Part shown: positions 53,074 to 63,841 of the stretch, one piece after another
Layout of the letters: each line of letters opens with the position of its first letter
Position numbering within the stretch: position 1 is the stretch's first letter
Assembly: GCF_003063645.1 (NCBI RefSeq)
Contig: NZ_NESJ01000002.1
Span: 62,001 to 126,000, forward strand
Direction of reading: 5' to 3'
Length of the DNA stretch: 64,000 nt
From: Limnohabitans sp. 2KL-51
GTDB lineage: Bacteria; Pseudomonadota; Gammaproteobacteria; Burkholderiales; Burkholderiaceae_C
Translations under genes and position numbers: made by a program
The notes under the pieces: generated by a model
Seen by the model: only the letters and a program-made list of their open reading frames with translations
The model's database searches: none
What the model was told of the DNA's origin: nothing

Positions 53074-55095
53074 GTGACTTCCCAACAAACCCCGGCTTCC
53101 GCGCGCCGCCCCATCCGCGAACTCCCCGATGAACTGATCAGCCAGATCGCCGCAGGCGAGGTGGTCGAGCGCCCTGCCTCGGTGGTGCGCGAGTTGGTGG
53201 ACAACGCCATGGACGCGGGCGCACGCAGCATCACGCTGCGCCTGGTGGGTGGCGGCACCCGCTTGATTTCCGTCGAGGACGACGGTGGCGGCATCGCGCC
53301 GGACGAGCTGGCCACAGCGCTCAAACGCCACGCCACCAGCAAGATCGGCAATCTGGACGACCTCGAATCGGTCATGACCATGGGCTTTCGGGGCGAAGCC
53401 CTGGCGGCCATCAATTCGGTGTCCGAGCTCACCCTGCTCTCTCGCATGGACGGTCAGCCCACCGCCTTTGCACTCGATGGCCGCACCGGCGAGATCCGCC
53501 CGGCCGCCCGCGCAGTGGGCACCACGGTGGAAGTCAAAGAGCTGTTCTTCTCGACCCCCGCTCGCCGCAAGTTTTTGAAAAGCGACAACACCGAGTTGGC
53601 GCACTGCGTGGAGGCGGTGCGCCGCCACGCCCTGGCCCGCCCCGACGTGGGCTTTACCATCTGGCACGAGGGCAAGCTGGTGGAGCAGTGGCGCGTGCAC
53701 CCTGGCGCGGCAGGCCTGGCTCAGCGCCTGGCCGATGTGCTGGGTGAAGAGTTTGTGGCCCAGTCCATCCCCATCGAATACCACGCCGGACCGCTCAAAG
53801 TGATGGGCCGCGCCGGCCTGCCCGACGCTGCCCGCTCTCGCCCAGACCACCAATTTGCCTATGTGAACGGCCGCTTTGTGCGCGACAAAGTGGTCATGCA
53901 CGGTGCGCGCAGCGCCTACGAAGACGTGCTGCACGGGCACAAACAACCGGCTTATGCGCTGTTCATGCAAATCGACCCGACGCTGGTGGATGTGAACGTG
54001 CACCCCACCAAAATCGAAGTGCGCTTTCGCGACAGCCGCGCCGTGCACCAGGCCGTTCGCCACGCGCTGGAAAACGCGCTGGCCTCGCCGCGCTCGAACA
54101 ACCTGAACGACGACGCCGTGAACACGGCCAGCGGCTTTGCACTGACCACCGGCCCCGAACCCAAAGCCCTGCCCGAATCAGCCGCCTGGCAACAAGGCGG
54201 CATGGCTTTTGAGCGCCCTGGCCCTTCGACTTTTTCTGCCCCCAGCTACAAACCGGCCGATTTTGTGCGCCCCCGCGTGGATGGCGAACAGGCCATGGCC
54301 GACCTGAAAGCGCTGTGGCAACCCACAAACGATTCCGCTTTCCGGGCCAATGGCCACGAGACAAGCTTTGATCAGAAGCCACCCAGCGCGCAAGAATTGC
54401 CTGGAGCTTGGACCATCGGACCCACTGCCGATAACCAATCGCGCACAGGGGTGCGCTCCCACGGGGATCCCCGTTCAGTGGCTGATCCCCTGCCTGAAGG
54501 CGACTGGCCGCTGGGCCGCGCTGTGGCGCAGCTGCACGGCGTTTACATCCTGGCCGAAAACAAGCAAGGCCTGGTGGTGGTGGACATGCACGCGGCGCAC
54601 GAGCGCATCGTGTACGAACGCCTCAAAAACCAACTCAACACCACGGAAGCCTCACGCATCGCCAGCCAACCGCTGCTGATCCCGGCCACCTTTGCCGCCA
54701 CCCCCAACGAAGTGGCCACCGCCGAAGCCTGCGCCGAGGCGCTGGAACAGTTGGGCCTGGAAATCTCGCCCCTGTCGGCCAAGACCCTGGCCGTGCGCGC
54801 CGTGCCCACCAGCCTCGCGCAAGGCGACGCGGTGGAGCTGGCCCGCAGCGTGTTGGCCGAGTTGGCCCAGCATGACGCCAGCACCGTGGTGCAACGCGCC
54901 CAAAACGAGATTTTGGCCACCATGGCCTGCCACGGCGCGGTGCGTGCCAACCGCCGCCTGACGCTCGACGAAATGAACGGCTTGCTGCGTCAAATGGAAG
55001 ACACCGAACGCTCCGACCAGTGCAACCACGGCCGACCCACTTGGCGTCAGATGACGCTGCGCGATCTGGATGCGCTGTTTTTGCGAGGCCGGTGA
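53074..55095 (+). CDS. mutL: DNA mismatch repair protein MutL
   Basis: MutL couples MutS mismatch recognition to strand removal. The 673-residue protein starts with GTG and has the GHKL ATPase motifs [31 protein letters not shown] and GFRGEAL. A long Pro/Ser-rich linker follows (about residues 345-475), then the C-terminal dimer domain. [12 protein letters not shown] at about 504-515 corresponds to the DQHA-x2-E-x4-E endonuclease motif, and CNHGRP at 650-655 matches the C-terminal metal site. An endonuclease-type MutL, unlike E. coli MutL, is therefore likely. The stop overlaps the next ATG (TGATG). Confidence 0.97.
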   Translation: MTSQQTPASARRPIRELPDELISQIAAGEVVERPASVVRELVDNAMDAGARSITLRLVGGGTRLISVEDDGGGIAPDELATALKRHATSKIGNLDDLESVMTMGFRGEALAAINSVSELTLLSRMDGQPTAFALDGRTGEIRPAARAVGTTVEVKELFFSTPARRKFLKSDNTELAHCVEAVRRHALARPDVGFTIWHEGKLVEQWRVHPGAAGLAQRLADVLGEEFVAQSIPIEYHAGPLKVMGRAGLPDAARSRPDHQFAYVNGRFVRDKVVMHGARSAYEDVLHGHKQPAYALFMQIDPTLVDVNVHPTKIEVRFRDSRAVHQAVRHALENALASPRSNNLNDDAVNTASGFALTTGPEPKALPESAAWQQGGMAFERPGPSTFSAPSYKPADFVRPRVDGEQAMADLKALWQPTNDSAFRANGHETSFDQKPPSAQELPGAWTIGPTADNQSRTGVRSHGDPRSVADPLPEGDWPLGRAVAQLHGVYILAENKQGLVVVDMHAAHERIVYERLKNQLNTTEASRIASQPLLIPATFAATPNEVATAEACAEALEQLGLEISPLSAKTLAVRAVPTSLAQGDAVELARSVLAELAQHDASTVVQRAQNEILATMACHGAVRANRRLTLDEMNGLLRQMEDTERSDQCNHGRPTWRQMTLRDLDALFLRGR

Positions 55096-56312
55096 TGGGT
55101 CAAAAACTCATCGTCCTCATCCTGGCCCTGCTGCTCGGACTGCAACCCGTCACCAGCGACCTGTATTTGCCAGCCCTGCCCGTCATCACCGAAGGCTTTG
55201 GTGCCAGCATGGGCCAGGCCCAACTCACGCTCACGGCGCTGCTCCTGGCATTTGGTCTGTCCCAGCTCGTCTGGGGTCCCATGTCGGACCGCTTTGGACG
55301 CAGACCCATCTTGCTGTGGGGCATGGCTGCTTTCACCCTCGCATCGGTGGCGTGTGCATTTGCCCCCAGCATGGCTTGGCTGATCGCAGGCCGCACGCTG
55401 CAAGGCATCGCCATGGGCGCGGGGGTCATGGCCGCGCGAGCGGTGGTGCGCGACCTGTTTGCACCAACCCAAGGTGCCACCGTCATGTCGCAAGCCCTCA
55501 CCGGCCTGGGCATCATCGCTTGCGCATGCGCGCCGCTGGGCGGCCTGCTCACCGATTGGCTGGGCTGGCGCGTGGCCCTGATCGCCGTCGCGGTGTTCGG
55601 CGCCGGCACCCTCGCCTTGCTGGCCTGGCGCTTCGAAGAAACCCTGGCCCAACCCGATCCGCACGCCTTGCGCGCCGGCCCCCTGATTCGCGCCAACCTC
55701 GCCATCCTGCGCCACCCCGTATTCCTCACCTGGTGCGCTTTGTCTTCTGCGTCTTACCTGGGGCTGTTCACTTTTCTGGCCAGCTCGTCGTTTGTCTTCA
55801 TTCAATTCATGGGTTACAGCAAAACGGCCTATGGTTTTCTGATGCTCAGCATGTCGCTGTCCTACATCGTGGGCACCTTCTTGTGCCGCTGGTTGCTGCG
55901 CCGCACCAGCGTGCACCGCACCGTGGGCATGGCAGCGGTGCTGACCGTCACCGGCGGTGTGAGCATGGCAGCGCTGGCCTATGCCGGAGAAGGCCAGGAC
56001 TGGTACGGTGCCTGGGCCGTCATGGTGCCCATGTACATCTTCATGCTGGGCCATGGCGTCCATCAGCCTTGCGGTCAAAGCGGAGCCGTGGCGCCCTTTC
56101 CGCAACGGGCAGGCACAGCTTCGGCATTGAATGGGTTTTTGATGATGCTGGGCGCATTCTTCATGGGCGCATGGCTCAGCACCCACATGGACCGCCCGGT
56201 GTTTGCGCTGGCACACGGCGTCTTGCTCTGGGCCATCGTCATCACGCTGGTGGCCTGGACCGCCGTTCAGCGCCACGGCCGCCCGGTGCTCATGGCCACA
56301 GCAGCGGCATGA
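55095..56312 (+). CDS. Bcr/CflA-type MFS drug transporter
   Basis: The 405-residue membrane protein has twelve hydrophobic segments. Early MFS signature segments are present: [16 protein letters not shown] with the Asp of motif D-like region, [18 protein letters not shown] (motif A) and [20 protein letters not shown] (motif B/C area). These fit the Bcr/CflA bicyclomycin and chloramphenicol export family. The actual substrate is unknown. The ATG at 55095 overlaps the mutL stop, and its own stop overlaps the miaA ATG, so the three genes form an operon. Confidence 0.88.
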   Translation: MGQKLIVLILALLLGLQPVTSDLYLPALPVITEGFGASMGQAQLTLTALLLAFGLSQLVWGPMSDRFGRRPILLWGMAAFTLASVACAFAPSMAWLIAGRTLQGIAMGAGVMAARAVVRDLFAPTQGATVMSQALTGLGIIACACAPLGGLLTDWLGWRVALIAVAVFGAGTLALLAWRFEETLAQPDPHALRAGPLIRANLAILRHPVFLTWCALSSASYLGLFTFLASSSFVFIQFMGYSKTAYGFLMLSMSLSYIVGTFLCRWLLRRTSVHRTVGMAAVLTVTGGVSMAALAYAGEGQDWYGAWAVMVPMYIFMLGHGVHQPCGQSGAVAPFPQRAGTASALNGFLMMLGAFFMGAWLSTHMDRPVFALAHGVLLWAIVITLVAWTAVQRHGRPVLMATAAA

Positions 56313-57259
56313 GCAGCCCCGACGCCATCGCCATCGTGGGCCCCACGGCCAGCGGCAAAACCGCAGCGGCACTGGCCTTGGCCCAAACCCTGCAGCCCCA
56401 AGGCGGCGCAGAAATCATCAGCGTCGACTCGGCCCTGGTTTACCGGGGCATGGACATTGGCACGGCCAAACCCAGCCGCGAAGAACTGGCCGCCGTGCCG
56501 CACCACCTGATCGACACGCTGGACCCGCTGCACAGCTACAGCGCGGCAGAATTTGCCAAAGACGCGACCCGACTAATCCGCGACATCCGTGCACGCGGCA
56601 AAACACCGCTGTTGGTGGGCGGCACCATGCTGTACCTCAAGGCGTTGCTGGAGGGCTTGAACGACATCCCCGCGGCCGACCCGCAGGTGCGCGCCCAAAT
56701 CCACCAACAAGCCGAGCAACTCGGCTGGCCCGCCCTGCACGCGCAACTGGCCCAGGTGGACCCGCAAACGGCCGCCCGCCTGGCCCCCGGCGACAGCCAG
56801 CGCATTGGCCGCGCCTTGGAAGTCTGGACCGCCACAGGCCAGACCCTCACGTCCTTTCACCAAAGCGCCAAAGCGCATGCGCCCGACTGGCACATTCCCG
56901 TCATCAGCCTGGAACCACAGGACCGCGCTTGGCTGCACCAGCGCATCGCGCTGCGCTTTGAACAAATGATGGCGGCAGGATTCATGGATGAGGTGAAGGC
57001 CCTGCGGGCACGCGGCGACCTGCACCCCGACCTGCCCTCGATGCGCTGCGTGGGGTACCGCCAGGCCTGGGAAGGGCTGGATGCGGGCTGGACCGAAGCC
57101 GAGATCCTGGAGCGCGGCATCTTTGCCACGCGCCAACTGGCCAAGCGGCAGATCACTTGGCTGCGCAGCATGCCAGGGCGGCGGGTGGTTGATGCCGATG
57201 GGCTGGATGCCATGATGCAAGTGATCGCTTTGGGGCGAAACTTGGGCTCATTTAATTGA
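56309..57259 (+). CDS. miaA: tRNA dimethylallyltransferase MiaA
   Basis: MiaA adds the dimethylallyl group to A37 of tRNAs that read UNN codons. The 316-residue product has the P-loop GPTASGKT at residues 11-18, [40 protein letters not shown] and the C-terminal [10 protein letters not shown] and [14 protein letters not shown] chose the ATG at 56309, which overlaps the MFS stop by four bases. A 729-residue frame reaching back to 55070 covers the transporter in another frame and is not real. It converges on the surface-protein gene. Confidence 0.97.
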   Translation: MSSPDAIAIVGPTASGKTAAALALAQTLQPQGGAEIISVDSALVYRGMDIGTAKPSREELAAVPHHLIDTLDPLHSYSAAEFAKDATRLIRDIRARGKTPLLVGGTMLYLKALLEGLNDIPAADPQVRAQIHQQAEQLGWPALHAQLAQVDPQTAARLAPGDSQRIGRALEVWTATGQTLTSFHQSAKAHAPDWHIPVISLEPQDRAWLHQRIALRFEQMMAAGFMDEVKALRARGDLHPDLPSMRCVGYRQAWEGLDAGWTEAEILERGIFATRQLAKRQITWLRSMPGRRVVDADGLDAMMQVIALGRNLGSFN

Positions 57260-57314
57260 GTGACGGATAACAAGAAATGATTTTTGCGGAGCTTTCTCTG
57301 GTTACATATCTTGA

Positions 57315-60300
57315 TTACCGACGACGCGTTGTGAAAATGGCAAACATCGCCATCAAGCTGGCCAAGAAGATCATGGCCCATTCAGACAAAGTTGGTATGG
57401 GCGCGGCATCTGTTGCCACATCTATCACGGGACCAAATGGATCAGTAATCAACCCGACGGCAGAATTCGAGTCGCCAGTTCCACCGTCTACAACTGAGTA
57501 GGTGACTGTATTTCCAGATACTGAAACCAGGTTTGTCCAATCCGCCCAAGCATCATTGATAAGTTTCAAATACCGTGTGTTGGTAGGCAATGCTTGAGGA
57601 TATGTGATTGTGATGCTCACTGTCCCACCAGATGTGGTCTGGGCGGTGAATTCAAAAACACCGTAAGGAAATGTCTTGCCAGTCGGTGGTGCCCTACTGG
57701 CAGAAGAAAATTGGGCCGCAAGGAAGTTACCACCAGTTATGGTCGCTGAGCCGTTAGCACTGACGATTGGAATAGGTAGAAAATAAGTGAACAAGGTGTT
57801 GGCCGCATTGGTTCCACCTGCCGTGGTGACCAAGACACTGGCTGTACCTGCACTACCTGCTGGGGTGGTACAGGTTGCAGTCGTGCTATTGGTCACACTG
57901 AAAGCAGAACACGCCGAACCACCAACGGTGATTCCCGTTGCTCCTGTCAAATTAGTGCCCGTGATGGTGATGGACGTGCCACCAGTAGTTGACCCACTGG
58001 TTGGAGAGACAGCAGTCACAGTGGGTGCGGCAACGTAGGTGAACAGCGTGTTGGCCGCATTGGTTCCACCTGCAGTGGTGACGATCACGCTTGCAGTGCC
58101 TGCCGTACCTGCTGGCGTTGAACAAGTTGCTGAGGTGGCAGACGTTATGGTCACACCTGTACATGCTGCACCACCAACGGTGATTCCCGTTGCTCCTGTC
58201 AAATTAGTGCCCGTGATGGTGATGGATGTGACGCCGGCGGTTGACCCACTGGTTGGAGAGACAGCGCTCACTGTCGGCGCGGCAACATAGGTGAACAGCG
58301 TGTTGGCCGCATTGGTTCCACCAGCAGTGGTGACGATCACGCTTGCGGTGCCTGCCGTACCTGCTGGCGTTGAACAAGTTGCTGAGGTGGCAGACGTTAT
58401 GGTCACACCTGTACATGCTGCACCACCAACTGTGATTCCCGTTGCTCCTGTCAAATTAGTGCCCGTGATGGTGATGGATGTGCCGCCGGCGGTTGACCCA
58501 CTGGTTGGAGAGACAGCGCTCACTGTCGGCGCGGCAACATAGGTGAACAGCGTGTTGGCCGCATTGGTTCCACCAGCAGTGGTGACGATCACGCTTGCGG
58601 TGCCTGCCGTACCTGCTGGCGTTGAACAAGTTGCAGAGGTGGCAGACGTTATGGTCACACCTGTACATGCTGTACCACCAACGGTGATTCCCGTTGCTCC
58701 TGTCAAATTAGTGCCCGTGATGGTGATGGATGTGCCGCCGGCGGTTGACCCACTGGTTGGAGAGACAGCGCTCACTGTCGGCGCGGCAACATAGGTGAAC
58801 AGCGTGTTGGCCGCATTGGTTCCACCAGCAGTGGTGACGATCACGCTTGCGGTGCCTGCCGTACCTGCTGGCGTTGAACAAGTTGCAGAGGTGGCAGACG
58901 TTATGGTCACACCTGTACATGCTGTACCACCAACGGTGATTCCCGTTGCTCCTGTCAAATTAGTGCCCGTGATGGTGATGGATGTGCCGCCGGCGGTTGT
59001 CCCACTGGTTGGAGAGACGGAGGTCACAGTGGGTGCGGCAACGTAGGTGAACAGCGTGTTGGCCGCATTGGTTCCACCTGCAGTGGTGACGATCACGCTT
59101 GCAGTGCCTGCCGTACCTGCTGGCGTTGAACAAGTTGCTGAGGTGGCAGACGTTATGGTCACACCTGTACATGCTGTACCACCAACGGTGATTCCCGTTG
59201 CTCCTGTCAAATTAGTGCCCGTGATGGTGATGGATGTGCCGCCGGCGGTTGTCCCACTGGTTGGAGAGACAGCGCTCACTGTCGGCGCGGCAACATAGGT
59301 GAACAGCGTGTTGGCCGCATTGGTTCCACCAGCAGTGGTAACGAGGATGCTTGCAGTGCCTGCGCTTCCTGCTGGCGTTGAACAGGTTGCTGAGGTGGCA
59401 GACGTTATGGTCACACCTGTACATGCTGCACCACCAACTGTGATTCCCGTTGCTCCTGTCAAATTAGTGCCCGTAATGGTAATGCTGGTACCACCAGTTG
59501 TTGTTCCTGATGTAGGTGAAACCGAAGAAACAGTCGGTGCAGGAACAGCACAAGCAACAGCAACGTTTGTGACATTGGAGACGCCAACAGTGCCTGAGCC
59601 CCTTGTGACGCTGCAAATCTTGCCAGGAGGGTTGGTTCCAACAGTCACAGAATAGATGCTACCGCTTTCTAAAAAAGTATCGAATGTGAAGGATCCATTT
59701 GCTGAAACTGTTTTATTGTCTGACCCATTATTTATTAACGTGACTGCTTCACCAGCAGCCAAACCCGATACATTTCCACCCACAGAAGATAGTACTTCTA
59801 CGCTAAAGTTACGGAAGCTTACGCCCGCTATGTTTGTAGCTGAAAAGTTAATGATCGCGGTTTTGAGTTTCAGATGGTTACCATTGAGTGTAATGGTTTG
59901 GGTTGTATTCGCTGGAACCGTGAAGTTTTCTGTCGCTACTACAACATCGATATTAGCAGGATCATCCCATATATCCATATTAGAAATTGATTGAACGCTT
60001 AGATTAAGAGAACCACCTGTTGTATTATTAACCTGAAAACTCTGAAAGTTAAAGAATCTTGAGGTATTAGAAAATGATAGTCTATTATAAGGATTTGCAC
60101 TACTAACAAAACTATTGACATCAGTCCTACATGAAGCAGTTCCGCCAGTAAGACCTGCATAAAGAAAGTTACCAGTCGGTGGTGTATTGGGACTGTAATG
60201 GGCTGCACCACAGAATCCGTTCACAGATTGGTTGGCGAGGGGTTGCAAGTTTAGGTATGCACCAAATGCTTGACTTGAAATCGCCAATAGCGCAGAAATA

Positions 60301-60320
60301 AAAATATTTTTCATTTTCAT
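57315..60320 (-). CDS. IPTL-CTERM surface protein with seven TIG repeats
   Basis: The 1001-residue protein has a signal peptide (cleavage near residue 20-21), a 160-residue unique N-terminal domain, and a short beta domain (GGNVSGLAAGEAVTLINNGS onward, residues 181-258). Seven tandem 84-residue IPT/TIG Ig-like repeats cover residues 261-848. A domain resembling the choice-of-anchor U type follows at about 850-970. The end is an IPTL-CTERM sorting signal (IPTLSEW at 975, hydrophobic helix, RRR at the end). Such signals are processed by exosortase-type enzymes, so the protein is probably anchored or released at the cell surface. No exosortase gene lies nearby. Adhesion is a reasonable but unproven role. 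The start at 60320 follows no clear ribosome site. Confidence 0.9.
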   Translation of the reverse strand: MKMKNIFISALLAISSQAFGAYLNLQPLANQSVNGFCGAAHYSPNTPPTGNFLYAGLTGGTASCRTDVNSFVSSANPYNRLSFSNTSRFFNFQSFQVNNTTGGSLNLSVQSISNMDIWDDPANIDVVVATENFTVPANTTQTITLNGNHLKLKTAIINFSATNIAGVSFRNFSVEVLSSVGGNVSGLAAGEAVTLINNGSDNKTVSANGSFTFDTFLESGSIYSVTVGTNPPGKICSVTRGSGTVGVSNVTNVAVACAVPAPTVSSVSPTSGTTTGGTSITITGTNLTGATGITVGGAACTGVTITSATSATCSTPAGSAGTASILVTTAGGTNAANTLFTYVAAPTVSAVSPTSGTTAGGTSITITGTNLTGATGITVGGTACTGVTITSATSATCSTPAGTAGTASVIVTTAGGTNAANTLFTYVAAPTVTSVSPTSGTTAGGTSITITGTNLTGATGITVGGTACTGVTITSATSATCSTPAGTAGTASVIVTTAGGTNAANTLFTYVAAPTVSAVSPTSGSTAGGTSITITGTNLTGATGITVGGTACTGVTITSATSATCSTPAGTAGTASVIVTTAGGTNAANTLFTYVAAPTVSAVSPTSGSTAGGTSITITGTNLTGATGITVGGAACTGVTITSATSATCSTPAGTAGTASVIVTTAGGTNAANTLFTYVAAPTVSAVSPTSGSTAGVTSITITGTNLTGATGITVGGAACTGVTITSATSATCSTPAGTAGTASVIVTTAGGTNAANTLFTYVAAPTVTAVSPTSGSTTGGTSITITGTNLTGATGITVGGSACSAFSVTNSTTATCTTPAGSAGTASVLVTTAGGTNAANTLFTYFLPIPIVSANGSATITGGNFLAAQFSSASRAPPTGKTFPYGVFEFTAQTTSGGTVSITITYPQALPTNTRYLKLINDAWADWTNLVSVSGNTVTYSVVDGGTGDSNSAVGLITDPFGPVIDVATDAAPIPTLSEWAMIFLASLMAMFAIFTTRRR
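57777..59540 (-). repeat. Seven tandem 252-base repeats (TIG units)
   Basis: Seven units of exactly 252 bases follow one another in frame within the surface-protein gene. Central units differ at only a few bases over long stretches, while the first and last have diverged more, particularly at the last unit's second half. This points to recent expansion by recombination or slippage. Loss or gain of whole units would keep the frame and change protein length. Confidence 0.9.
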
Positions 60321-60478
60321 TTATTTTGTTGAAGGATGGTCTGCATAACCCCTGCCAATGCGTGAGTGGATGCGTGAATATTCACAAGGCGAAACAAGAA
60401 CTGAATTGGTCGTCGATTTCCCGTTTTTGAGGCTGCAGGGCCTACGCTTTTCAGCCTTTGCCCGCACTACAGTCGCAC

Positions 60479-60661
60479 TCATGCCTGCAGCCCCTGCAAA
60501 ATTCGTTTGCGTACCATCCACAAGTTCGACAGCGCAAACATCAGCAGCAACCGGCTGGTGTTCTTGGCCAAACCCCGGTAATGCGTCTCGCGATGCACAA
60601 ACTGGCACTTGATCACCCGAAGCGGTTGCTCGACCTTGGTCCGGATACTGGCCTTGAGTTT
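60479..60661 (-). pseudogene. IS5-type transposase, C-terminal remnant
   Basis: The minus strand from 60661 to the TGA at 60479 encodes about 60 residues (LKASIRTKVEQPLRVIKCQF, then VHRETHYRGLAKNTSRLLLM and FALSNLWMVRKRILQ). They match the C-terminal end of IS5-family transposases, including the K-VE-P-R-IK-FG-like stretch and YRGLAKN. A TAA directly precedes the fragment in the same frame, and no upstream transposase sequence remains. GGATGGTCTGCATAACCCC near 60333-60351 could be the old IS end. The element is dead and only its 3' part is left. Confidence 0.8.
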
Positions 60662-60766
60662 TTAATGACAAAATTGCGACCCACACTTACGATTACCTGC
60701 ATCAAAAGCCATCCGGTTTGACGCGCCTAAGCAATCAAATCTGATGTACGGAAGGTTGAACCTTAA

Positions 60767-62779
60767 TTGAGCTCTTTTGATATCTCTAACAAATTCCAAC
60801 AAACCGAGAAAACTGCTTTGAGTTTTATTGACTCGCCCCAAGAAGCCAACAAAAGCCAACTGATCATCCGTTCATGGATAGGTGCGCTAAGCGCACTTTT
60901 ATGGCGGGTTAGGGTATTGGTTGTTGCCATCGCCTTGGTCTTGACCGTTAGCCACGCCATGGCCACCGCCCAACCGATCGCGCCAGTCAACACTACATTT
61001 GCCGCTTGGCTGGACCCCGATGGCACGGCAACAGCAGATACCGTGCTGGACAAGGCAAATTGGGAGACATTCACAGGTTGGAAGTCTTGGGGTTTTGGTC
61101 TGGAACCGATATGGCTGCGCATCACCGTGCCAGCAGCCTTGCGCAGCGATGAGTTGCCGCAAGTTCTCGTGGTACGCCCGCCTTACTTGGACCGGGTGAC
61201 GTTTTACGACCCGACCACAGGGGTCATTCGCCATGCAGGTGACTTCTTGCCCGCACGTGAAGATGCACTGGGCAGCGTTGTTTTCACATTCGAGGTGTCA
61301 CCACAAACCAAAGCACGTGACGTGCTACTTCGACTTGAAAGCTCGAGCACACGACTGGTCTACCTGGAAATGTTGCCCATGGCAGAAGCCAAGCGGTTCA
61401 CTCGATGGGTGGAATGGGTGACCGGCAGTTTTTTGCTGGTATCGCTGTTTCTTTGGGTTTGGTCTGTGATGGAGTGGCTCATTTCGCGCGATCGGGTCAC
61501 AGCCACCTTTGCCATCCAACAGTTGATGGTGACCTTGTGGGGTTTTTTCCATTTGGGTTTTGCCCGTGCGATTTTGGGTGAGTGGTTTCCAGAAGGGATG
61601 CTTTCTCAGACAACCAGCACAGTGGCCGCTGTCATGGTGGGAACCATCTTCTTGTTTTTTGCCTCCCTGCTGATCGAGTACTCATCTCCTGCCTGGATGC
61701 TGCGAGTCATGCGTTCAAGCTTGTGGGTGCTCATCGGGCTTGCTGTCTTTGGGATTTTGGGGCCTACCCACCTGGCCCTCATGGGCGTCAATGCGGTGGC
61801 AACCTTTCTGTTGGTATGGCTTGTTATAACGGTTTTGGTATCCCCAAAAAGCCAACCTCAGCCCCCCATACCCAAGGCAGTGATTCTGGCGTATGTCTTT
61901 TTTTATGCGTTTGTCAACGCCATCCCAACCATGACCAATTTAGGCCTGATACAAGAGTCCCGCATTCTTTTTTACGGCAACATGAGCAACCTTGTGGCCA
62001 ACGGTTTTGTGATGTTGATTATCTTGGGGGTGCGTCATCGCCTTTTCCGATCAAGGCATGAGGCTTTGGCCAACCAGCTGATTCGGCAGCAAGAGCAGGC
62101 GCGAATGAACGAACAATACTTGAGTGATCAGCGGCAGTTGCTGGCCATGCTGGCGCACGAAATCAAAACCCCTTTGGCCAATCTTCGCATTTGGATGGAG
62201 GCAGGGCAAAAGGGACGTCCCGCCATGGAGCGCGCCATTGACGACATGAACCGTGTGATCGAACGCTGCGTGCACTCAGGGCAGTTGTCAGATCAGAGCC
62301 TACAGCCGCGCATGGAGTTGCTGGACGTTGCAGAGCTCACGCGATTTGTATGTTCGTCCAGCCGCCAACCTGAACGCATGCTGCTCGACCTGCCCACAGA
62401 CCCTTGCCTGGCGCAAACAGATGCTCAGATACTTTCTATCGTTCTGAGCAATCTATTGGATAACGCCTACAAATACAGCGCACTCAATTCACGCATCACT
62501 TTGAGGCTGACAGCCACCACCGGATCACAAGGAATAAACGGGTGGCGTTGGCAAATTGAAAATGAAGTGGGCTCAACAGGTTGGCCCGAAGCCAGCAAGC
62601 TGTTTGGAAAGTACTACCGAAGCCCCTTGGCTCGAAAGCAATCTGGTTCGGGACTGGGCCTGTTTCTGGTCAAGGCACTCCTGGAATTGCTGAATGGGCA
62701 TGTGACCTATTCACCGAGTGATGGTTTGGTGCGGTTTGAGATTTGGTTGCCCGCCCAGCTAAGCAACCGACCGACCTGA
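60767..62779 (+). CDS. 7TM membrane sensor histidine kinase
   Basis: The 670-residue kinase has an N-terminal signal-anchor (residues about 45-68) and a periplasmic 7TMR-DISM extracellular-type domain (to about 210). Seven hydrophobic segments follow up to about residue 425, then a coiled segment, the H-box MLAHEIKTPLANLRIW with His464, the N-box SNLLDNAYKYS and the G-box GSGLGLFLV. DISM domains often bind carbohydrates or small ligands. The start is a TTG at 60767 with GGAAGG ten bases before it; no in-frame ATG precedes the hydrophobic anchor. Its partner regulator follows 75 bases later. Confidence 0.88.
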   Translation: MSSFDISNKFQQTEKTALSFIDSPQEANKSQLIIRSWIGALSALLWRVRVLVVAIALVLTVSHAMATAQPIAPVNTTFAAWLDPDGTATADTVLDKANWETFTGWKSWGFGLEPIWLRITVPAALRSDELPQVLVVRPPYLDRVTFYDPTTGVIRHAGDFLPAREDALGSVVFTFEVSPQTKARDVLLRLESSSTRLVYLEMLPMAEAKRFTRWVEWVTGSFLLVSLFLWVWSVMEWLISRDRVTATFAIQQLMVTLWGFFHLGFARAILGEWFPEGMLSQTTSTVAAVMVGTIFLFFASLLIEYSSPAWMLRVMRSSLWVLIGLAVFGILGPTHLALMGVNAVATFLLVWLVITVLVSPKSQPQPPIPKAVILAYVFFYAFVNAIPTMTNLGLIQESRILFYGNMSNLVANGFVMLIILGVRHRLFRSRHEALANQLIRQQEQARMNEQYLSDQRQLLAMLAHEIKTPLANLRIWMEAGQKGRPAMERAIDDMNRVIERCVHSGQLSDQSLQPRMELLDVAELTRFVCSSSRQPERMLLDLPTDPCLAQTDAQILSIVLSNLLDNAYKYSALNSRITLRLTATTGSQGINGWRWQIENEVGSTGWPEASKLFGKYYRSPLARKQSGSGLGLFLVKALLELLNGHVTYSPSDGLVRFEIWLPAQLSNRPT

Positions 62780-62854
62780 GGCGTTGGCTTGTGTTGGTTT
62801 GAAAGTCTCATTTGGTGCAGCATGAGCAGATCTTGGCATTTTTAAGAGTTAAGA

Positions 62855-63547
62855 ATGGCATTTGCACTGAAAATCCTGATCGTGGAAGACAACGATGACC
62901 TTCGTGAGGGGTTGATGTCTTTTTTTCAGGAAAAAGGGCACTTTGTGCGAGGCGTGGGATTGGCTGCCGAAATACTGGACGAGTCGGGTGATTTCACGCC
63001 CGATGTTTATGTGATCGATTTGAATCTTCCAGACTCAGACGGACTGGTATTGGTCAAAAAACTGCGACAGGTTCATCCAAAAGTCGGCATCATCATCTCG
63101 ACCGCGCGCAGCATGATTGGGGATAAAGTCATCGGTTACGAAAGCGGTGCAGATATTTATTTCACCAAACCGGTGGATCCTGTGGAACTCATGGCTGGAA
63201 TTGCTGCCATAGCTCAAAAGCAACGGTCACTCGACGTTGAATCTGAGGCCTTGCATCTGAGACCGGATAGCCATGCTCTTGAAGGGCCCCATGGGATCGC
63301 GGACCTTAGCCCCAATGAAACAATGCTACTGGCAGGGCTGGTACGCGCTGCTGGTCAACCGCTGGCACCTTGGCAACTGGCTGAGCTTCTTGGCTTAAGT
63401 GATGCGCTCCCCACCGCAGCCGCGCTAGAAATGCGCATTGCCAGGTTGCGAAAAAAACTGATATCGGCTGGTGCCGCTTCCCCTGGCATCCGATCTGTAT
63501 ACAACCGCGGCTACATACTTTGCTGCAAAATATTGATTAGCCAGTGA
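62855..63547 (+). CDS. OmpR/PhoB-type response regulator
   Basis: The 230-residue protein has a receiver domain with acidic pocket E11/D12, phospho-acceptor Asp55 in VIDLNLPD and Lys near 107 in YFTKPVDP. A C-terminal winged helix follows with LSPNETMLLAGLVRAAGQPL and ALEMRIARLRKKL, ending RSVYNRGYILC. It should act with the upstream kinase, probably as a transcription factor. Its targets are unknown; the surface-protein gene across the IS remnant is one possibility. No other gene follows on the same strand. Confidence 0.93.
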   Translation: MAFALKILIVEDNDDLREGLMSFFQEKGHFVRGVGLAAEILDESGDFTPDVYVIDLNLPDSDGLVLVKKLRQVHPKVGIIISTARSMIGDKVIGYESGADIYFTKPVDPVELMAGIAAIAQKQRSLDVESEALHLRPDSHALEGPHGIADLSPNETMLLAGLVRAAGQPLAPWQLAELLGLSDALPTAAALEMRIARLRKKLISAGAASPGIRSVYNRGYILCCKILISQ

Positions 63548-63652
63548 TTCCCATTTCAGATTGCGCGCATATCAGTCGTTTTCTAATCATTGCTGCCGAT
63601 TTGGATTGTTAATTTCGAAGAGCGATAAACAGTCACCCGCGCAGTTACCAGC

Positions 63653-63841
63653 TCAGGCCAGCTCAGTGTTGCCGCCGATCCCATATTGCCCCACCCGCTT
63701 TCTGCCTTGACTATTTGTGCAGTTTACAAACAGCGCTGGCAAGTCGCGTTGTTCTTCACCCTGCTGGGCTAACTGCAGGATGGGCCTGAAATCGGCCAAC
63801 ACCCTATTTAACAAACCCTCTTCCCAACTCTGGGACGCTAT
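63653..63841 (-). other. Open coding-like fragment of unknown family
   Basis: The minus strand is open for 62 codons (ASQSWEEGLLNRVLADFRPI, then LQLAQQGEEQRDLPALFVN) between a TAA at 63842 and a TGA at 63653. There is no ATG or ribosome site. The residue mix looks protein-like, so it may be the end of a decayed gene. I cannot name it. Confidence 0.25.

Noticed and set aside
55070-57259. A 729-residue rightward frame spanning the MFS and miaA genes
   Set aside because: Only its last 316 codons (from 56309) show MiaA motifs. The rest is the MFS transporter gene read in another frame, rich in Arg, His and Pro.
57777-59540. Possible CRISPR array from regular repeats
   Set aside because: Units of 252 bases run without spacers and encode Ig-like protein domains.
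57787-59655. Tandem 83-residue rightward and 70-residue leftward frames
   Set aside because: They are shadows of the 252-base TIG repeats; each copy only mirrors the period of the real leftward gene.
60321-60686. A 121-codon leftward frame near the IS remnant
   Set aside because: The transposase residues appear only in the neighbouring frame ending at 60479; this frame has none and overlaps it.
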